Shown: positions 25,658 to 34,375 of the stretch, piece after piece
Numbering within the stretch: the first letter of the stretch is position 1
How the letters are laid out: each line of letters opens with the position of its first letter
From: JBNPEO01 sp050490315
GTDB lineage: Bacteria; Actinomycetota; Actinomycetes; Actinomycetales; Micrococcaceae
Reading direction: 5' to 3'
Length of the DNA: 64,000 nt
NCBI RefSeq assembly: GCF_050490315.1
Contig: NZ_JBNPEO010000002.1
Span: forward strand, 372,001-436,000
The notes under the pieces: model-generated
Told to the model about the DNA's origin: nothing
The model's database searches: none
What the model saw: the letters and a program-made list of their open reading frames with translations, nothing else
Translations under genes and position numbers: made by a program

Positions 25658-27347
25658 TGATCAGGCTCGCTTTCTTGCAATACGTGTAGCGCCGTTCTGG
25701 GCTTGACGCGAAGTTCTGGGGCAAGCTGTCGTGCCGGTAGTGGGCACCAAGAGAGGTTTGGCGTTCTTGCGCGGCGCGGACCATCAGTTGAGCAGCTAGC
25801 AGCAGATTCGAGTCTTCGGGGTCCTGCGGCTCCTCACCAGCTGCCCAAGCGGCCAGGAGGTCTGCAGCTTCCCGTAAATGAACACCGTCCCGCAACACCC
25901 CTACATGCGTAGTCATCAACTGACGCAGCGAGCTCCGGGAAAACTTGCGTTCATCGGCGCCTGGAGCGACGGCCCACTCGTGGTCCGGTAGCGTTCCACC
26001 AGCGTGCGCAAACCCGAGGCCGCAATCGGCCGAGTTTACGTACAAAGGGGCAGGATCGAACGACGCCCGACTAGCGCTAGAGCTACAGCGAGAAGCAAGA
26101 AAAGTGCCAACAGCACGTCGGCCAAAAACCAGACCTTCGAGTAAGGAGTTACTGGCCAAACGGTTAGCCCCATGCACTCCCGTGCAAGCAACTTCTCCGG
26201 CCGCGAGCAGCCCTGGAACATTGGTTCGGCCGTGCAGATCGGTCACTACACCGCCCATCCAGTAGTGAGCAGCCGGCGCCACCGGAATCAGTTCTTGAGT
26301 CCAGTCCAGTCCTGCGGCCAAGGTGAGCTTAGTGAGCGTGGGAAAACGTCTAGCCAAAAACCCTGAACCGCGCTGAGCTTCAATCCCTCGAGCATCCAAA
26401 AAGACGTGGCCCGCTGGGTCCCCTAGAGAATCCAGGTGGAGGGCAATGCTCCTGGAAACTACATCGCGCGGGGCCAGCTCCGCATCGGCGTGGTAGCTAG
26501 GCATAAATCTGGTGCCGCGAGAATCCAGCAGCACGGCTCCTTCACCGCGCACCGCCTCGGAAATCAGCAGCGGAGCAGAACCCTCACCGGCAGGAACCAT
26601 CGCAGTGGGGTGGAATTGGAAGAATTCAAGATCGCTCACCTCAGCGCCTGCACGCCATGCCAAGGCCAAACCATCCGCGGTGGCAACAAGCGGGTTGGTG
26701 GTCTGGGCGAACAACTGACCCGCCCCGCCGCTGGCCAAAAGGACTGCATCACACAGGATCTCTTTGGCCACGCCGGCGTGCAAAAACTCCACTCCGGTGA
26801 CGGCCCCGGCATCCAGCACCAAGCGTGTGACCTGCGCGTGGGCCAGCACAGTCAAACGCCCTGCCTGTGCCGCTGCGAGGACCGCCTCCACCAGTGCCGA
26901 AGCAACACCAGCTCCGGTTGCGTCACCACCAGCATGCAAAATTCGTGGCGCAGAGTGTGCCGCTTCCAAGCCTAAGGCGAGGCGTCCGTCGTCGTCAGTG
27001 TCAAAGTGGACACCAAAGCGAGCCAGCCCAGCAATGTCCTCCCGGGCCTCCGTACACAACACCCGGACGGCTTCTTCAGAGCAATGCCCAGCACCGGCAC
27101 GGAGAGTGTCTGCGATGTGTGCCGCTACCGTGTCCCCAGGCGAGGGCTCGGCCAGCACTGCGGAGATCCCACCTTGAGCAAAGTAGGTATTGCTCTGTCT
27201 CAGCTCTCCCTTACTCAACAGCACCACTTCGGCACCGCCTTCGGCAGCTAATAGCGCGGAGTAGAGCCCTGCAATTCCACTTCCGACGACGACGAGCCGC
27301 CGCCGCTGAACGCCTGCCCCAGCCGATTCTCGGCTCCCAATATCCAT
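25650..27347 (-). CDS. nadB: L-aspartate oxidase
   Basis: 565-residue FAD enzyme oxidising aspartate to iminoaspartate, the substrate of NadA. The dinucleotide-binding motif VVVGSGIAGLYSALLAAEGG is at the N-terminus; SNTYFAQGGISAVL, LEAAHSAPRILHAGGDATG, DLEFFQFHPTA, LISEAVRGEGAVL and GEVACTGVHGANRLASNSLLE are characteristic of NadB. It lies 17 bp downstream of nadA. The N-terminal 13 residues before the FAD motif are not conserved in style; the exact start (27347, MDIGSRES) is reasonable but not certain. Confidence 0.95.
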   Translation of the reverse strand: MDIGSRESAGAGVQRRRLVVVGSGIAGLYSALLAAEGGAEVVLLSKGELRQSNTYFAQGGISAVLAEPSPGDTVAAHIADTLRAGAGHCSEEAVRVLCTEAREDIAGLARFGVHFDTDDDGRLALGLEAAHSAPRILHAGGDATGAGVASALVEAVLAAAQAGRLTVLAHAQVTRLVLDAGAVTGVEFLHAGVAKEILCDAVLLASGGAGQLFAQTTNPLVATADGLALAWRAGAEVSDLEFFQFHPTAMVPAGEGSAPLLISEAVRGEGAVLLDSRGTRFMPSYHADAELAPRDVVSRSIALHLDSLGDPAGHVFLDARGIEAQRGSGFLARRFPTLTKLTLAAGLDWTQELIPVAPAAHYWMGGVVTDLHGRTNVPGLLAAGEVACTGVHGANRLASNSLLEGLVFGRRAVGTFLASRCSSSASRASFDPAPLYVNSADCGLGFAHAGGTLPDHEWAVAPGADERKFSRSSLRQLMTTHVGVLRDGVHLREAADLLAAWAAGEEPQDPEDSNLLLAAQLMVRAAQERQTSLGAHYRHDSLPQNFASSPERRYTYCKKASLIND

Positions 27348-27364
27348 GGTTGGTGTCCTCAGGC

Positions 27365-28663
27365 CTAGGCTGGCTTTGCGGCGAGCATCCGCTCGAGCGC
27401 AATTTTGGCTCCGCTTTGCACAGCGGGGTCCACCGAGATTTGGTTGACCACTTCGCCACGGACCAGCGCTTCAAGTACCCATGCAAGGTAGCCCGGGTGA
27501 ATCCGGTACATCGTGGAGCACGGGCAAATCACCGGGTCCAGGCAGAATATGGTGTGTTGCGGGTACTCCTCAGCCAAACGGTTGACCATGTTGATCTCGG
27601 TGCCGATGGCGAACGTGGCGGGTTCGGGGGCAGCCGCAATGGCCTTTTTGATGAAGTCCGTGGAACCGGCAGAATCGGCCGCGTCCACCACTTCCATGGG
27701 GCATTCGGGGTGCACAATGACTTGCACTCCCGGGTGCTCAGCACGAGCCTTCGCGATCTGGGAGACATTAAAGCGTTTGTGGACTGAGCAGAAACCGTGC
27801 CACAAGATCACTTGCGCATCTTCAAGGGCCTCGGAGGTGTTTCCGCCGAGGTCTTGGCGCGGGTTCCACATGGGCATACGCTCCAGCGGGACGCCCATGG
27901 CCTTTGCGGTGTTCCTGCCCAGGTGCTGGTCCGGGAAGAACAGCACTCGCTGGCCACGTTCAAAAGCCCATTTGAGGACAGTCGCTGCGTTGGAGGAGGT
28001 GCAGACAATTCCGCCATTCTCACCACAGAAGGCTTTGAGCGCTGCCGACGAATTCATGTAGGTGACTGGGATGACCGGAACGCGGCCATCGGCGTCGGGC
28101 GCTGTACCGTAAATCTCGGTCAATTGTTCCCAGCACTCTTGCACGGAGTCGATGTCGGCCATGTCTGCCATCGAGCAGCCAGCCGCAAGGTTTGGCAGGA
28201 TCACCGCTTGGTCCGCTGTGGAGAGGATGTCTGCTGTCTCGGCCATAAAGTGCACACCACAAAAAACGATTGCCTCGGCCTTGGGCCGAGTCAGCGCCGC
28301 ATTGGCCAGTTGGAACGAGTCACCCACAAAATCTGCGTGGGCTATCACTTCGTCGCGTTGGTAGAAGTGCCCCAGAACCACGGCACGCTCGCCCAATACT
28401 GCTTTGGCTGCAACGATGCGGGCGTGCAGTTCGGCGTCGGAAGCGTCTTTGTACTCTTGCGGCAACTGGCCCTGCCGTGGTGTGGCGGCCGGTGCCCGGT
28501 CAGCGCTCGAAGCTCCGGGACCGTAGCCCGGTGTGCCGACAAGGGCCTCGGCGATGTCGTATTCCCACGGTCCTTTGGCTAGCTCCGGGCTGCACGTGGA
28601 AGCCGGTGCATTTTCGGCCTGTTCGCGGGTGATCACCTGAATTGCTGTGTTGACGCTAGTCAT
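27365..28663 (-). CDS. nadA: Quinolinate synthase A
   Basis: 432-residue [4Fe-4S] enzyme condensing iminoaspartate with dihydroxyacetone phosphate to quinolinate. The cluster cysteines are visible in FCGVHFMAET, GGIVCTSSNAATVLKWA and DPVICPCSTMYRI; HPECPMEVVDAAD is the conserved active-site block. The protein has an N-terminal extension of about 75 residues seen in actinobacterial NadA. ATG 28663 follows AGGAG; a spurious ATG lies 18 bp upstream. Its first 8 bp overlap the end of the nrtR-like gene, so the regulator and enzymes are co-transcribed. Confidence 0.96.
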   Translation of the reverse strand: MTSVNTAIQVITREQAENAPASTCSPELAKGPWEYDIAEALVGTPGYGPGASSADRAPAATPRQGQLPQEYKDASDAELHARIVAAKAVLGERAVVLGHFYQRDEVIAHADFVGDSFQLANAALTRPKAEAIVFCGVHFMAETADILSTADQAVILPNLAAGCSMADMADIDSVQECWEQLTEIYGTAPDADGRVPVIPVTYMNSSAALKAFCGENGGIVCTSSNAATVLKWAFERGQRVLFFPDQHLGRNTAKAMGVPLERMPMWNPRQDLGGNTSEALEDAQVILWHGFCSVHKRFNVSQIAKARAEHPGVQVIVHPECPMEVVDAADSAGSTDFIKKAIAAAPEPATFAIGTEINMVNRLAEEYPQHTIFCLDPVICPCSTMYRIHPGYLAWVLEALVRGEVVNQISVDPAVQSGAKIALERMLAAKPA

Positions 28664-29381
28664 GGTTGCTCCTGTTTTCAATGTCTAGCCCGGGTGTTCC
28701 GGTGAATCTGTAGAGACGAGGGGGACGGTGTTTGCCGCCTTGTAAGTACTGGTCGGTTTCTTCAATGTGAGCTGAAGCTTTGAGCTGGCGGCGAAAGTTT
28801 GCCGGGTCCAATTGCCTGTCCAGTACTGCTTCGTAGACTTCACGCAATTGCGACAGCGTGAAATATTCGCCCAAAAAGTGGTAGGCCAACTGCCCATATT
28901 CGAGCTTGTTTCGTAGCCGCCACAGCGCATATTCCACAATCTCGTTGTGGTCAAAGGCGAGCTCCGGGACGCGGTCCGCACGGAACCACTTCACATTTTC
29001 TGAGTCGTCGGCCAGCGCAGCTTCGGTGGGCTGCACGAGCGCCCAGTAGACAATGCTGACCACACGTTGGGCCGGTGAACGGTGCAGACCCCCAAAAGCG
29101 TAAAGCTGTTCAAGGTAGTTCGGGGCCAGACTTGTGGTCTCTAGGAGATTGCGTGCAGCGGCGTCCTGAAGGGATTCTGCGTGGCTTAGTGGCCCACCGG
29201 GCAGCGCCCACTGGTCCAAATAGGGTTCACGAATGCGTCGCACCAAGGGGATCCAGAGGGTAGGGCGCCCGCTTTTTGCACTGGGCCGCAGGGCAAAAAT
29301 CACTGTGGAAATGGCCAAGAGCGGCGGTGCGCTGCGGCGTTCCGATACATTGGCCGCCCCCGGGTAAGTCATTACTGGCAT
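28656..29381 (-). CDS. nrtR: NrtR-type Nudix-related regulator of NAD synthesis
   Basis: 241 residues: an N-terminal Nudix-like domain (about 10-150) and a C-terminal winged helix (about 160-241; FTLSQLREVYEAVLDRQLDPANFRRQL). The Nudix box region GGPLSHAESLQDAAARNLLETTSL lacks the catalytic RE and EE pairs (RN and ET instead), consistent with a ligand-sensing regulator rather than a hydrolase. ATG 29381 has a very strong ribosome-binding site (GAGAGGAGG), so upstream in-frame starts are rejected. It is the first gene of nrtR-nadA-nadB-nadC-desulfurase; NrtR proteins repress NAD genes and respond to ADP-ribose or NAD-related ligands. A candidate box is at 29481-29507. Confidence 0.9.
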   Translation of the reverse strand: MPVMTYPGAANVSERRSAPPLLAISTVIFALRPSAKSGRPTLWIPLVRRIREPYLDQWALPGGPLSHAESLQDAAARNLLETTSLAPNYLEQLYAFGGLHRSPAQRVVSIVYWALVQPTEAALADDSENVKWFRADRVPELAFDHNEIVEYALWRLRNKLEYGQLAYHFLGEYFTLSQLREVYEAVLDRQLDPANFRRQLKASAHIEETDQYLQGGKHRPPRLYRFTGTPGLDIENRSNHD

Positions 29382-29480
29382 GGATGCCTCCTCTCCAGTG
29401 GTCCCATTCATTACTTCGAACCTGTGGCCAGATCCGGTGATCAGATCCAGCCTTCCCATTCGGGGTTCAACCCGATCGAC

Positions 29481-29507
29481 TAGTTAAAGTCACATCGACT
29501 AAAACTA
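29481..29507. promoter_or_regulatory. Candidate NrtR operator
   Basis: TAGTTAAAGTC-ACATC-GACTAAAACTA is an 11-bp inverted repeat with a 5-bp centre and 9 of 11 positions matching, about 100 bp upstream of nrtR. The A/T-rich AGTC/GACT core resembles known NrtR boxes. A TCGACTA direct repeat (29476-29482 and 29495-29501) overlaps it. Confidence 0.55.
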
Positions 29508-29616
29508 ATGATATGCGCGTTGTGGACAATCACCAACTACCTCGTCATTTGGCCCCCAGAGATACTCGCGGTGTAAAACTAAGTGACCCCTCCAGCGAAC
29601 GCAAGGTGCAATTGTT

Positions 29617-30990
29617 ATGAGCCACTCCCCCGTCCAAGAACGGCCCCACGCCGAACTGGGACATTCCATGAAGCCACGCCAGCTGACCATGATGGGGCTC
29701 GGCAGCGCCATCGGTGCTGGACTGTTTCTCGGCTCAGGAAAAGGTGTCCAGGAAGCTGGCCCAGCCGTTCTGATCTCCTACTTAGTGGCCGGGGCCCTGA
29801 TCATCATTGTGATGTGGGCCTTGGGTGAGATGGCGGCTGCGAATCCAAACTCCGGGGCTTTCTCTGTTTACGCACAAAAGGCCTTAGGTCCCACCGCTGG
29901 CGCCACCTTGGGTTGGTTGTGGTGGTTTCAGCTTGTGGTTGTGATTGCCGCGGAGGCTTTGGGCGCGGCCGGGCTGTTATTCAGCGTCTGGCCGGTTATC
30001 CCGGTCTGGCTATTGTCGCTGGCTTTTATGGTCATATTCACTGGGATCAATCTGGCTGGCGTCAAGAACTTTGGCGAGTTTGAATTCTGGTTTTCTATCC
30101 TCAAAGTCGCTGCCATTGTGGCGTTTTTGTTGATAGGAATTGCCCTGATCGCCGGCTGGTTGCCGTCCTCCGTAGCGCCCGGGTTCGGCCTGCTGGGCGC
30201 TGACTTCGCGCCGCATGGACTCGGTGGTATTGCCACGGCTTTGTTTGTGGTCATTTTTGCGTTTGGTGGCACCGAGATTGTCTCGGTAGCAGCAGCCGAA
30301 ACTGAGAACCCTTCACGCTCGGTAGCCCTCGCTGTGCGAACAGTGGTGTGGCGCATTCTGGTGTTCTACATCGGATCCGTACTGGTCATCGCCACCTTGC
30401 TGCCCGCCACATCGCCAGCCCTCGAGTCGCCCTTCGCTGGTGTTCTGAACCTAGCTGGCATCCCGGGTGCCGGTGCGGCAATCACTCTGGTAGCCGTCGT
30501 CGCACTTTTATCCGCCCTCAACGCCAACCTCTATGGCGCATCCCGGATGGTCTTTTCCTTGGCCGATCGTGGTGAGGCGCCAGCCATTCTTGGACGGCTC
30601 AACGCTCACCAGGTCCCCGCCGCCGCGGTCAGCGTCTCCGTGGCGTTTGGCTTTGTGGCAACCGTTCTTGAGCTGTTGTTCCCCGGCAAAATCCTGGACA
30701 TGCTGCTCAATCTGGTGGGCTCAACCTGCCTGATTGTTTGGGGCACGGCACTCGTCTCCCAAATAGTGCTCCGGCGCCGGGCGGAACGGGAAGGCACCGA
30801 GCTGCCCCTGCGTATGCGCGGATTCCCCTATCTCAGCATTGCTGGCTTGGTGTTGTTAGTGGCGATCCTTGCGGTTGGTTTCAGCGCCGAGGATAGCCGC
30901 AACCAGCTCTTCAGCAGCCTTGCGCTGATCGCTGGCATTGCCGTGGCCTGCTACATCACTACTCGACGCTCCGCTGCCATCCGGCGGTAA
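29617..30990 (+). CDS. Amino-acid permease (APC superfamily, AAT type)
   Basis: 457 residues with 12 predicted helices. The first helix carries MMGLGSAIGAGLFLGSGKGVQEAGPAVLISY, the amino-acid-binding loop of the GABA/aromatic permease (AAT) family; GEMAAANPNSGAFSVYA and FAFGGTEIVSVAAAETENPSRSVA are further family blocks. It should import an amino acid with protons; specificity is unclear. ATG 29617 is preceded by AAGGTG. The gene is divergent from the NAD operon and is probably followed in the same transcript by the hydrolase gene 45 bp later. Confidence 0.92.
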   Translation: MSHSPVQERPHAELGHSMKPRQLTMMGLGSAIGAGLFLGSGKGVQEAGPAVLISYLVAGALIIIVMWALGEMAAANPNSGAFSVYAQKALGPTAGATLGWLWWFQLVVVIAAEALGAAGLLFSVWPVIPVWLLSLAFMVIFTGINLAGVKNFGEFEFWFSILKVAAIVAFLLIGIALIAGWLPSSVAPGFGLLGADFAPHGLGGIATALFVVIFAFGGTEIVSVAAAETENPSRSVALAVRTVVWRILVFYIGSVLVIATLLPATSPALESPFAGVLNLAGIPGAGAAITLVAVVALLSALNANLYGASRMVFSLADRGEAPAILGRLNAHQVPAAAVSVSVAFGFVATVLELLFPGKILDMLLNLVGSTCLIVWGTALVSQIVLRRRAEREGTELPLRMRGFPYLSIAGLVLLVAILAVGFSAEDSRNQLFSSLALIAGIAVACYITTRRSAAIRR

Positions 30991-31035
30991 GGTTGCAGTA
31001 GAACGCACGGACACCAGATTCCAGGAGGCTCAACG

Positions 31036-31860
31036 ATGAGCGGCAGGCATAGCGGAGCGGAAATGCGGCACACGGTAGAGGGCACTGACCCTGGACTGTT
31101 TGTTGAAGTTCATCGGCCCGAACAAGTTTCGGCGTTGCCGCCGGTTCTGCTGATCCACGGTTTTGCTTCTTCAGCCAGGCTCAACTGGCAGGACACCGGG
31201 TGGCTCAACGCACTGCTGAAGGCGGGGCGAACGGTTATTACCGTTGATTTGCCGGGGCACGGCCAAAGCACAGCGCCGGAGGACATGGATTCCTATGCCC
31301 CCAGCCGGATCCGTGCGGATTTACTACAAATTGCGTACGACGCCGGGGCACGCCCCGTGCGCGAGGGGGATGCTTCCAGCGGGCTAGACATCATTGGTTA
31401 TTCCTTCGGCGCCCGCCTCGCTTGGGAGCTGGGCGCAACCCAGCGCGGGCTAGTGCGCCGCATGGTTCTCGGTGGTCCTGCCCGTCACGATCCCCTAGCG
31501 GCATTCGACCTGCGCGCCGCCCAACAGTACTTGGCCGACGGCACTCCGATTACCGACGCGTCCACCGCAAGCTTGCTCAAAATGGCTCAGTTGCTGCCAT
31601 CCAACAACATTTTTGCCCTGCTTACGCTAGTTGAAGCCGTCAAAGTTGAGCCCTTCGACCCCGCAGAAGCGGCCCCCAGTATGCCTGTTTTGTTGATTGC
31701 CGGGGATCAAGACGAGCGCGCTGACACCATTCCCGAGCTGATATCCCTGCTGCCTGGCGGCACAGCACAACAAGTAATCATTCCCGGCAGGACGCACTTC
31801 AACGCCATCACGAGCCGGATGTTCAAGGACGCAGCCATCGAGTTTCTCGCCAAGGATTGA
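31036..31860 (+). CDS. Alpha/beta hydrolase
   Basis: 274 residues with the canonical fold: oxyanion region LLIHGFASSARLNW, nucleophile elbow GYSFGARL, acid in AGDQDERADT and histidine in GRTHFNAI. GGAGG precedes the ATG at 31036. The substrate is unknown. It shares orientation with the permease upstream and converges on the MarR-like gene. Confidence 0.88.
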   Translation: MSGRHSGAEMRHTVEGTDPGLFVEVHRPEQVSALPPVLLIHGFASSARLNWQDTGWLNALLKAGRTVITVDLPGHGQSTAPEDMDSYAPSRIRADLLQIAYDAGARPVREGDASSGLDIIGYSFGARLAWELGATQRGLVRRMVLGGPARHDPLAAFDLRAAQQYLADGTPITDASTASLLKMAQLLPSNNIFALLTLVEAVKVEPFDPAEAAPSMPVLLIAGDQDERADTIPELISLLPGGTAQQVIIPGRTHFNAITSRMFKDAAIEFLAKD

Positions 31861-31879
31861 GGGCTGGAGGGCTTCGGGA

Positions 31880-32317
31880 CTATTCCCCTTCTTCTTCCTC
31901 GATAAATTCTTCAATCGCCCGGGAAAGCCTGCGCATACAGTCGATGGTTTGAGCTCGCTCTTCGGCACTAATGGCTGCGGCAGTCGCGTCACGGAGACGG
32001 TCAACGTGCGCTGTCACCTTCGCATCAACCTCACGGCCTTTATCCGTCAGACGCAAGAGCCCATCGCTTGAGCTAATCATTCCGGCTTCAATGAGCTGGC
32101 CAGTAGCAATCTCCCAGTTTTCCTCATTGTCCCGCCAAAACGGTTCCAAGGCAGTCTCGAGCTCGTCATTGCTCAAAGCGGTATCCCGGAGAACATAAAG
32201 GACAAACGTTTGGTTGTCCTTAACACCCAAATCCGCGTAGCCCATTTCAGCTGCCTTGATCAATTTCAGGTTCAACCTGTCAACCCAGTAGCCAATAGTG
32301 TTGGGCTCGGTAGCCAT
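31880..32317 (-). CDS. MarR-like winged-helix protein
   Basis: 145 residues. The segment FVLYVLRDTALSNDELETALEP followed by ATGQLIEAGMISSSDGLLRLTDKGREVDAKV looks like a winged-helix DNA-binding domain with the beta-wing, and a C-terminal helix ends in an acidic tail (IEEFIEEEEGE). GGGAGG lies 4 bp before the ATG. The target is unknown; the nearest candidates are the divergent phosphoribosyltransferase and the convergent hydrolase. The DNA-binding role is inferred from pattern, not a clear family match. Confidence 0.65.
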   Translation of the reverse strand: MATEPNTIGYWVDRLNLKLIKAAEMGYADLGVKDNQTFVLYVLRDTALSNDELETALEPFWRDNEENWEIATGQLIEAGMISSSDGLLRLTDKGREVDAKVTAHVDRLRDATAAAISAEERAQTIDCMRRLSRAIEEFIEEEEGE

Positions 32318-32505
32318 AAATCCTCCCGGTCATCTCTCGTGCCGATTCTAGCCCCCCAGAGACCAGCATTGACTGGACCGTGGCAAAAATGACGAACTCA
32401 TCCCTGTGATGGGTTTAGGCTAGGTGCGCACCACGGCAAATTCACAGTCCCTCTCCATGAATGGACTGAAATTTTGTTGAGGAAACTGCCTGACCTGGAG
32501 GATTC

Positions 32506-33159
32506 GTGAGTTATCGCTTTGCCGACCGTGCCGAGGCCGGCCGTCGCTTGGCCATGGCATTGCCACAATTGCGCGAACAACAGGACACCGTGGTGTTAGG
32601 ACTGGCCCGAGGTGGCGTTGCCGTTGCCGCCGCTACAGCCCGCGAGCTCTACCTGCCCTTCGGTGCACTCCTAGTGCGTAAACTCGGCATTCCTTCCCAT
32701 CCAGAAACCGCGTATGGTGCTTTGGCCCATTCCCAAGGACGCATTGTTCGCATCTTGGACCGGCGCATCACCCGTGGCATGTTGAGCCGAGAGGTCACCA
32801 CTACACAGCTCGCCGAAATCGAACAAACTGAGCGTGCGGCTCTTGAACGGCAAGTACAGCTCTACCCTGTTACGCCCCCCGTTAAAGGAAAAACGGTTCT
32901 GATCATCGATGACGGTCTAGCCACTGGTGCCACCATGCGGGCCGGCATCGAGGCAGTAAAAGATCTGGGCGCTTCGAGAGTTTTGCTTGCTGTGCCAGTA
33001 GCCTCGGTGGAAGCCTCCCGGGCACTCCAACGCGTGAGTGAAGGGCTTGTGGCCCTGCAAACCCCAGGCAAGTTTCACGCCGTCGGATCTTATTACCGCG
33101 ACTTCCCACAACTTTCTGACGCGGACTGCATTCAGCTCCTCACCCCGCGGCCCAACTAG
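32506..33159 (+). CDS. Phosphoribosyltransferase-family protein
   Basis: 217 residues of the type I PRTase fold with a clear PRPP-binding loop TVLIIDDGLATGATMRAGIEA (about residues 129-149). The N-terminal part (FADRAEAGRRLAMALPQL, GLARGGVAVAAATARELYLPFGALLVRKLGIP) is typical of the actinobacterial 'phosphoribosyltransferase' often found near stress or dienelactone-hydrolase genes. The GTG start at 32506 follows GGAGG. The base substrate, if any, is unknown. Confidence 0.88.
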   Translation: MSYRFADRAEAGRRLAMALPQLREQQDTVVLGLARGGVAVAAATARELYLPFGALLVRKLGIPSHPETAYGALAHSQGRIVRILDRRITRGMLSREVTTTQLAEIEQTERAALERQVQLYPVTPPVKGKTVLIIDDGLATGATMRAGIEAVKDLGASRVLLAVPVASVEASRALQRVSEGLVALQTPGKFHAVGSYYRDFPQLSDADCIQLLTPRPN

Positions 33160-33413
33160 TGGTGGCTGCCCATTTAGTGGGGTTCAGCAACCATTCGGCA
33201 ATCGAAGCGGCGAAGGCCCCACCCAAGATTGCGCCCAATGCGTAGCCGATCGAGATCCCGGAGTATCGAATATTGGCGAGGAACATCTCCGCGTACATCG
33301 AGGACTGTGGGCCGTAAGAAAGACCCAGGCGTACCCAAGAGAAACGTTTTACCTCGACCGATCTTGTCAGAGAGCCAACCACCAACCAAGGTGAAGATCA
33401 GCCGGGTTGGAAC
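33150..33413 (-). pseudogene. Remnant of an MHS-family (proline/betaine/shikimate-type) MFS transporter
   Basis: Two reverse-strand fragments in different frames together resemble the middle of a metabolite:H+ symporter: LIFTLVGGWLSDKIGRGKTFLLG and then, shifted, SYGPQSSMYAEMFLANIRYS continuing to GISIGYALGAILGGAF. A convincing ribosome-binding site and start (GGAGGCGGGAC then ATG at 33418-33416, MSSNP) sit immediately upstream but run into a stop after 16 codons. The pieces are far too short and out of order for a functional gene (families are about 430-450 residues), so internal deletions plus a frameshift are likely. It is divergent from an intact IclR gene, its probable former regulator. 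Confidence 0.75.
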
Positions 33414-33583
33414 TCATGTCCCGCCTCCTCTACCTGAATCCCAGGAAATCGTTTCAGCAAGCCTGCCCTGATTGGCACCGTTCGATAATCGGTCGACTCG
33501 TTCTCCCAAAGAACTCCAAGTCAGTGCGACACAGATCACAATGATGCGTTCCGCGCCTCTCAACTTCCCCATAAGATGGCTCA

Positions 33584-34375
33584 ATGACCGCCGATACTGA
33601 TGCCAGCAATGCAGCTTTGAACGCTCCGCCAGAGAACGCTCCAACCTCAGCCCCGGCGTCACAAACCCTGTCCCGTGGCATTCGGGCCTTGGAAATTTTG
33701 GCGCAGTCAGCCGAGCCGCTGAGCATCGTCCAGTTAGCAGAAGCAATGGAGGTGCACCGTTCGGTGGCCTATCGAATTTTGCGGACTTTGGAGGATCACT
33801 CGCTTCTAGTCCGGGACGACGCAGGCCGGGTGACGGTTGGCCCCGGACTGGCAGTACTAGCCCGCGGGGTCTCTCGAGATCTGCAATCGGCTGCTTTACC
33901 GGAATTAAACAACCTCGCTAATTCACTGCACATCAGCGCGTTTGTGGCGGTGTGGGACCGCGAGGACTGCGTTACGCTGCTCACCGTGGAGCCGAAGCAT
34001 ACCGGAGCCACGATCGCGCAGCGGCCAGGTACACGCCACCGAATTAATGCGGGGGCGCCGGGGCTAGCCATCCAATCAACCATGACTCAAAAGCAGTGGC
34101 AGAACGCCGCGCCAGGGATCCCCTACCGCCCAGAAGCTGTGGCAGCCCGCGAACTCGGTTATGCGATGAGCCACGATGAAGTCATTGCCGGAGTTTCATC
34201 GATTGCTGCACCCATCCGGGTACCCGGTGGGCGCCCCGCTGCGCTTGCCACGGTGTACATCCGCACCGATCAACAGCCAGCCCACATTGGCGGACTACTC
34301 CACGCAGCAGCTCAACGTATCGAAACGTCACTCGGCTCATCATCCGGCCCGGTGGACCAACAGCACCGCCGTTAG
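33584..34375 (+). CDS. IclR-family transcriptional regulator
   Basis: 263 residues. An N-terminal winged helix (about 28-85: TLSRGIRALEILAQSAEPLS, then EAMEVHRSVAYRILRTLEDHSLL) is joined to the IclR effector-binding domain (RPGTRHRINAGAPGLAIQS, ARELGYAMSHDEVIAGVSSIAAPI). TAAGAT ends 6 bp before the ATG with no ribosome-binding site, indicating a leaderless mRNA. Its divergent neighbour is a decayed MHS transporter, so it may have lost its target or act elsewhere. It overlaps the convergent MFS gene by 4 bp. Confidence 0.9.
   Translation: MTADTDASNAALNAPPENAPTSAPASQTLSRGIRALEILAQSAEPLSIVQLAEAMEVHRSVAYRILRTLEDHSLLVRDDAGRVTVGPGLAVLARGVSRDLQSAALPELNNLANSLHISAFVAVWDREDCVTLLTVEPKHTGATIAQRPGTRHRINAGAPGLAIQSTMTQKQWQNAAPGIPYRPEAVAARELGYAMSHDEVIAGVSSIAAPIRVPGGRPAALATVYIRTDQQPAHIGGLLHAAAQRIETSLGSSSGPVDQQHRR

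Noticed and set aside
32445..32468. CAGTCC-N12-GGACTG inverted repeat upstream of the phosphoribosyltransferase
   Set aside because: Six-base arms at this spacing are weak and no regulator context supports it.
33414..33746. 110-codon reverse frame overlapping the iclR start
   Set aside because: No recognisable motif; it is antisense to the IclR helix-turn-helix and to non-coding remnant DNA.
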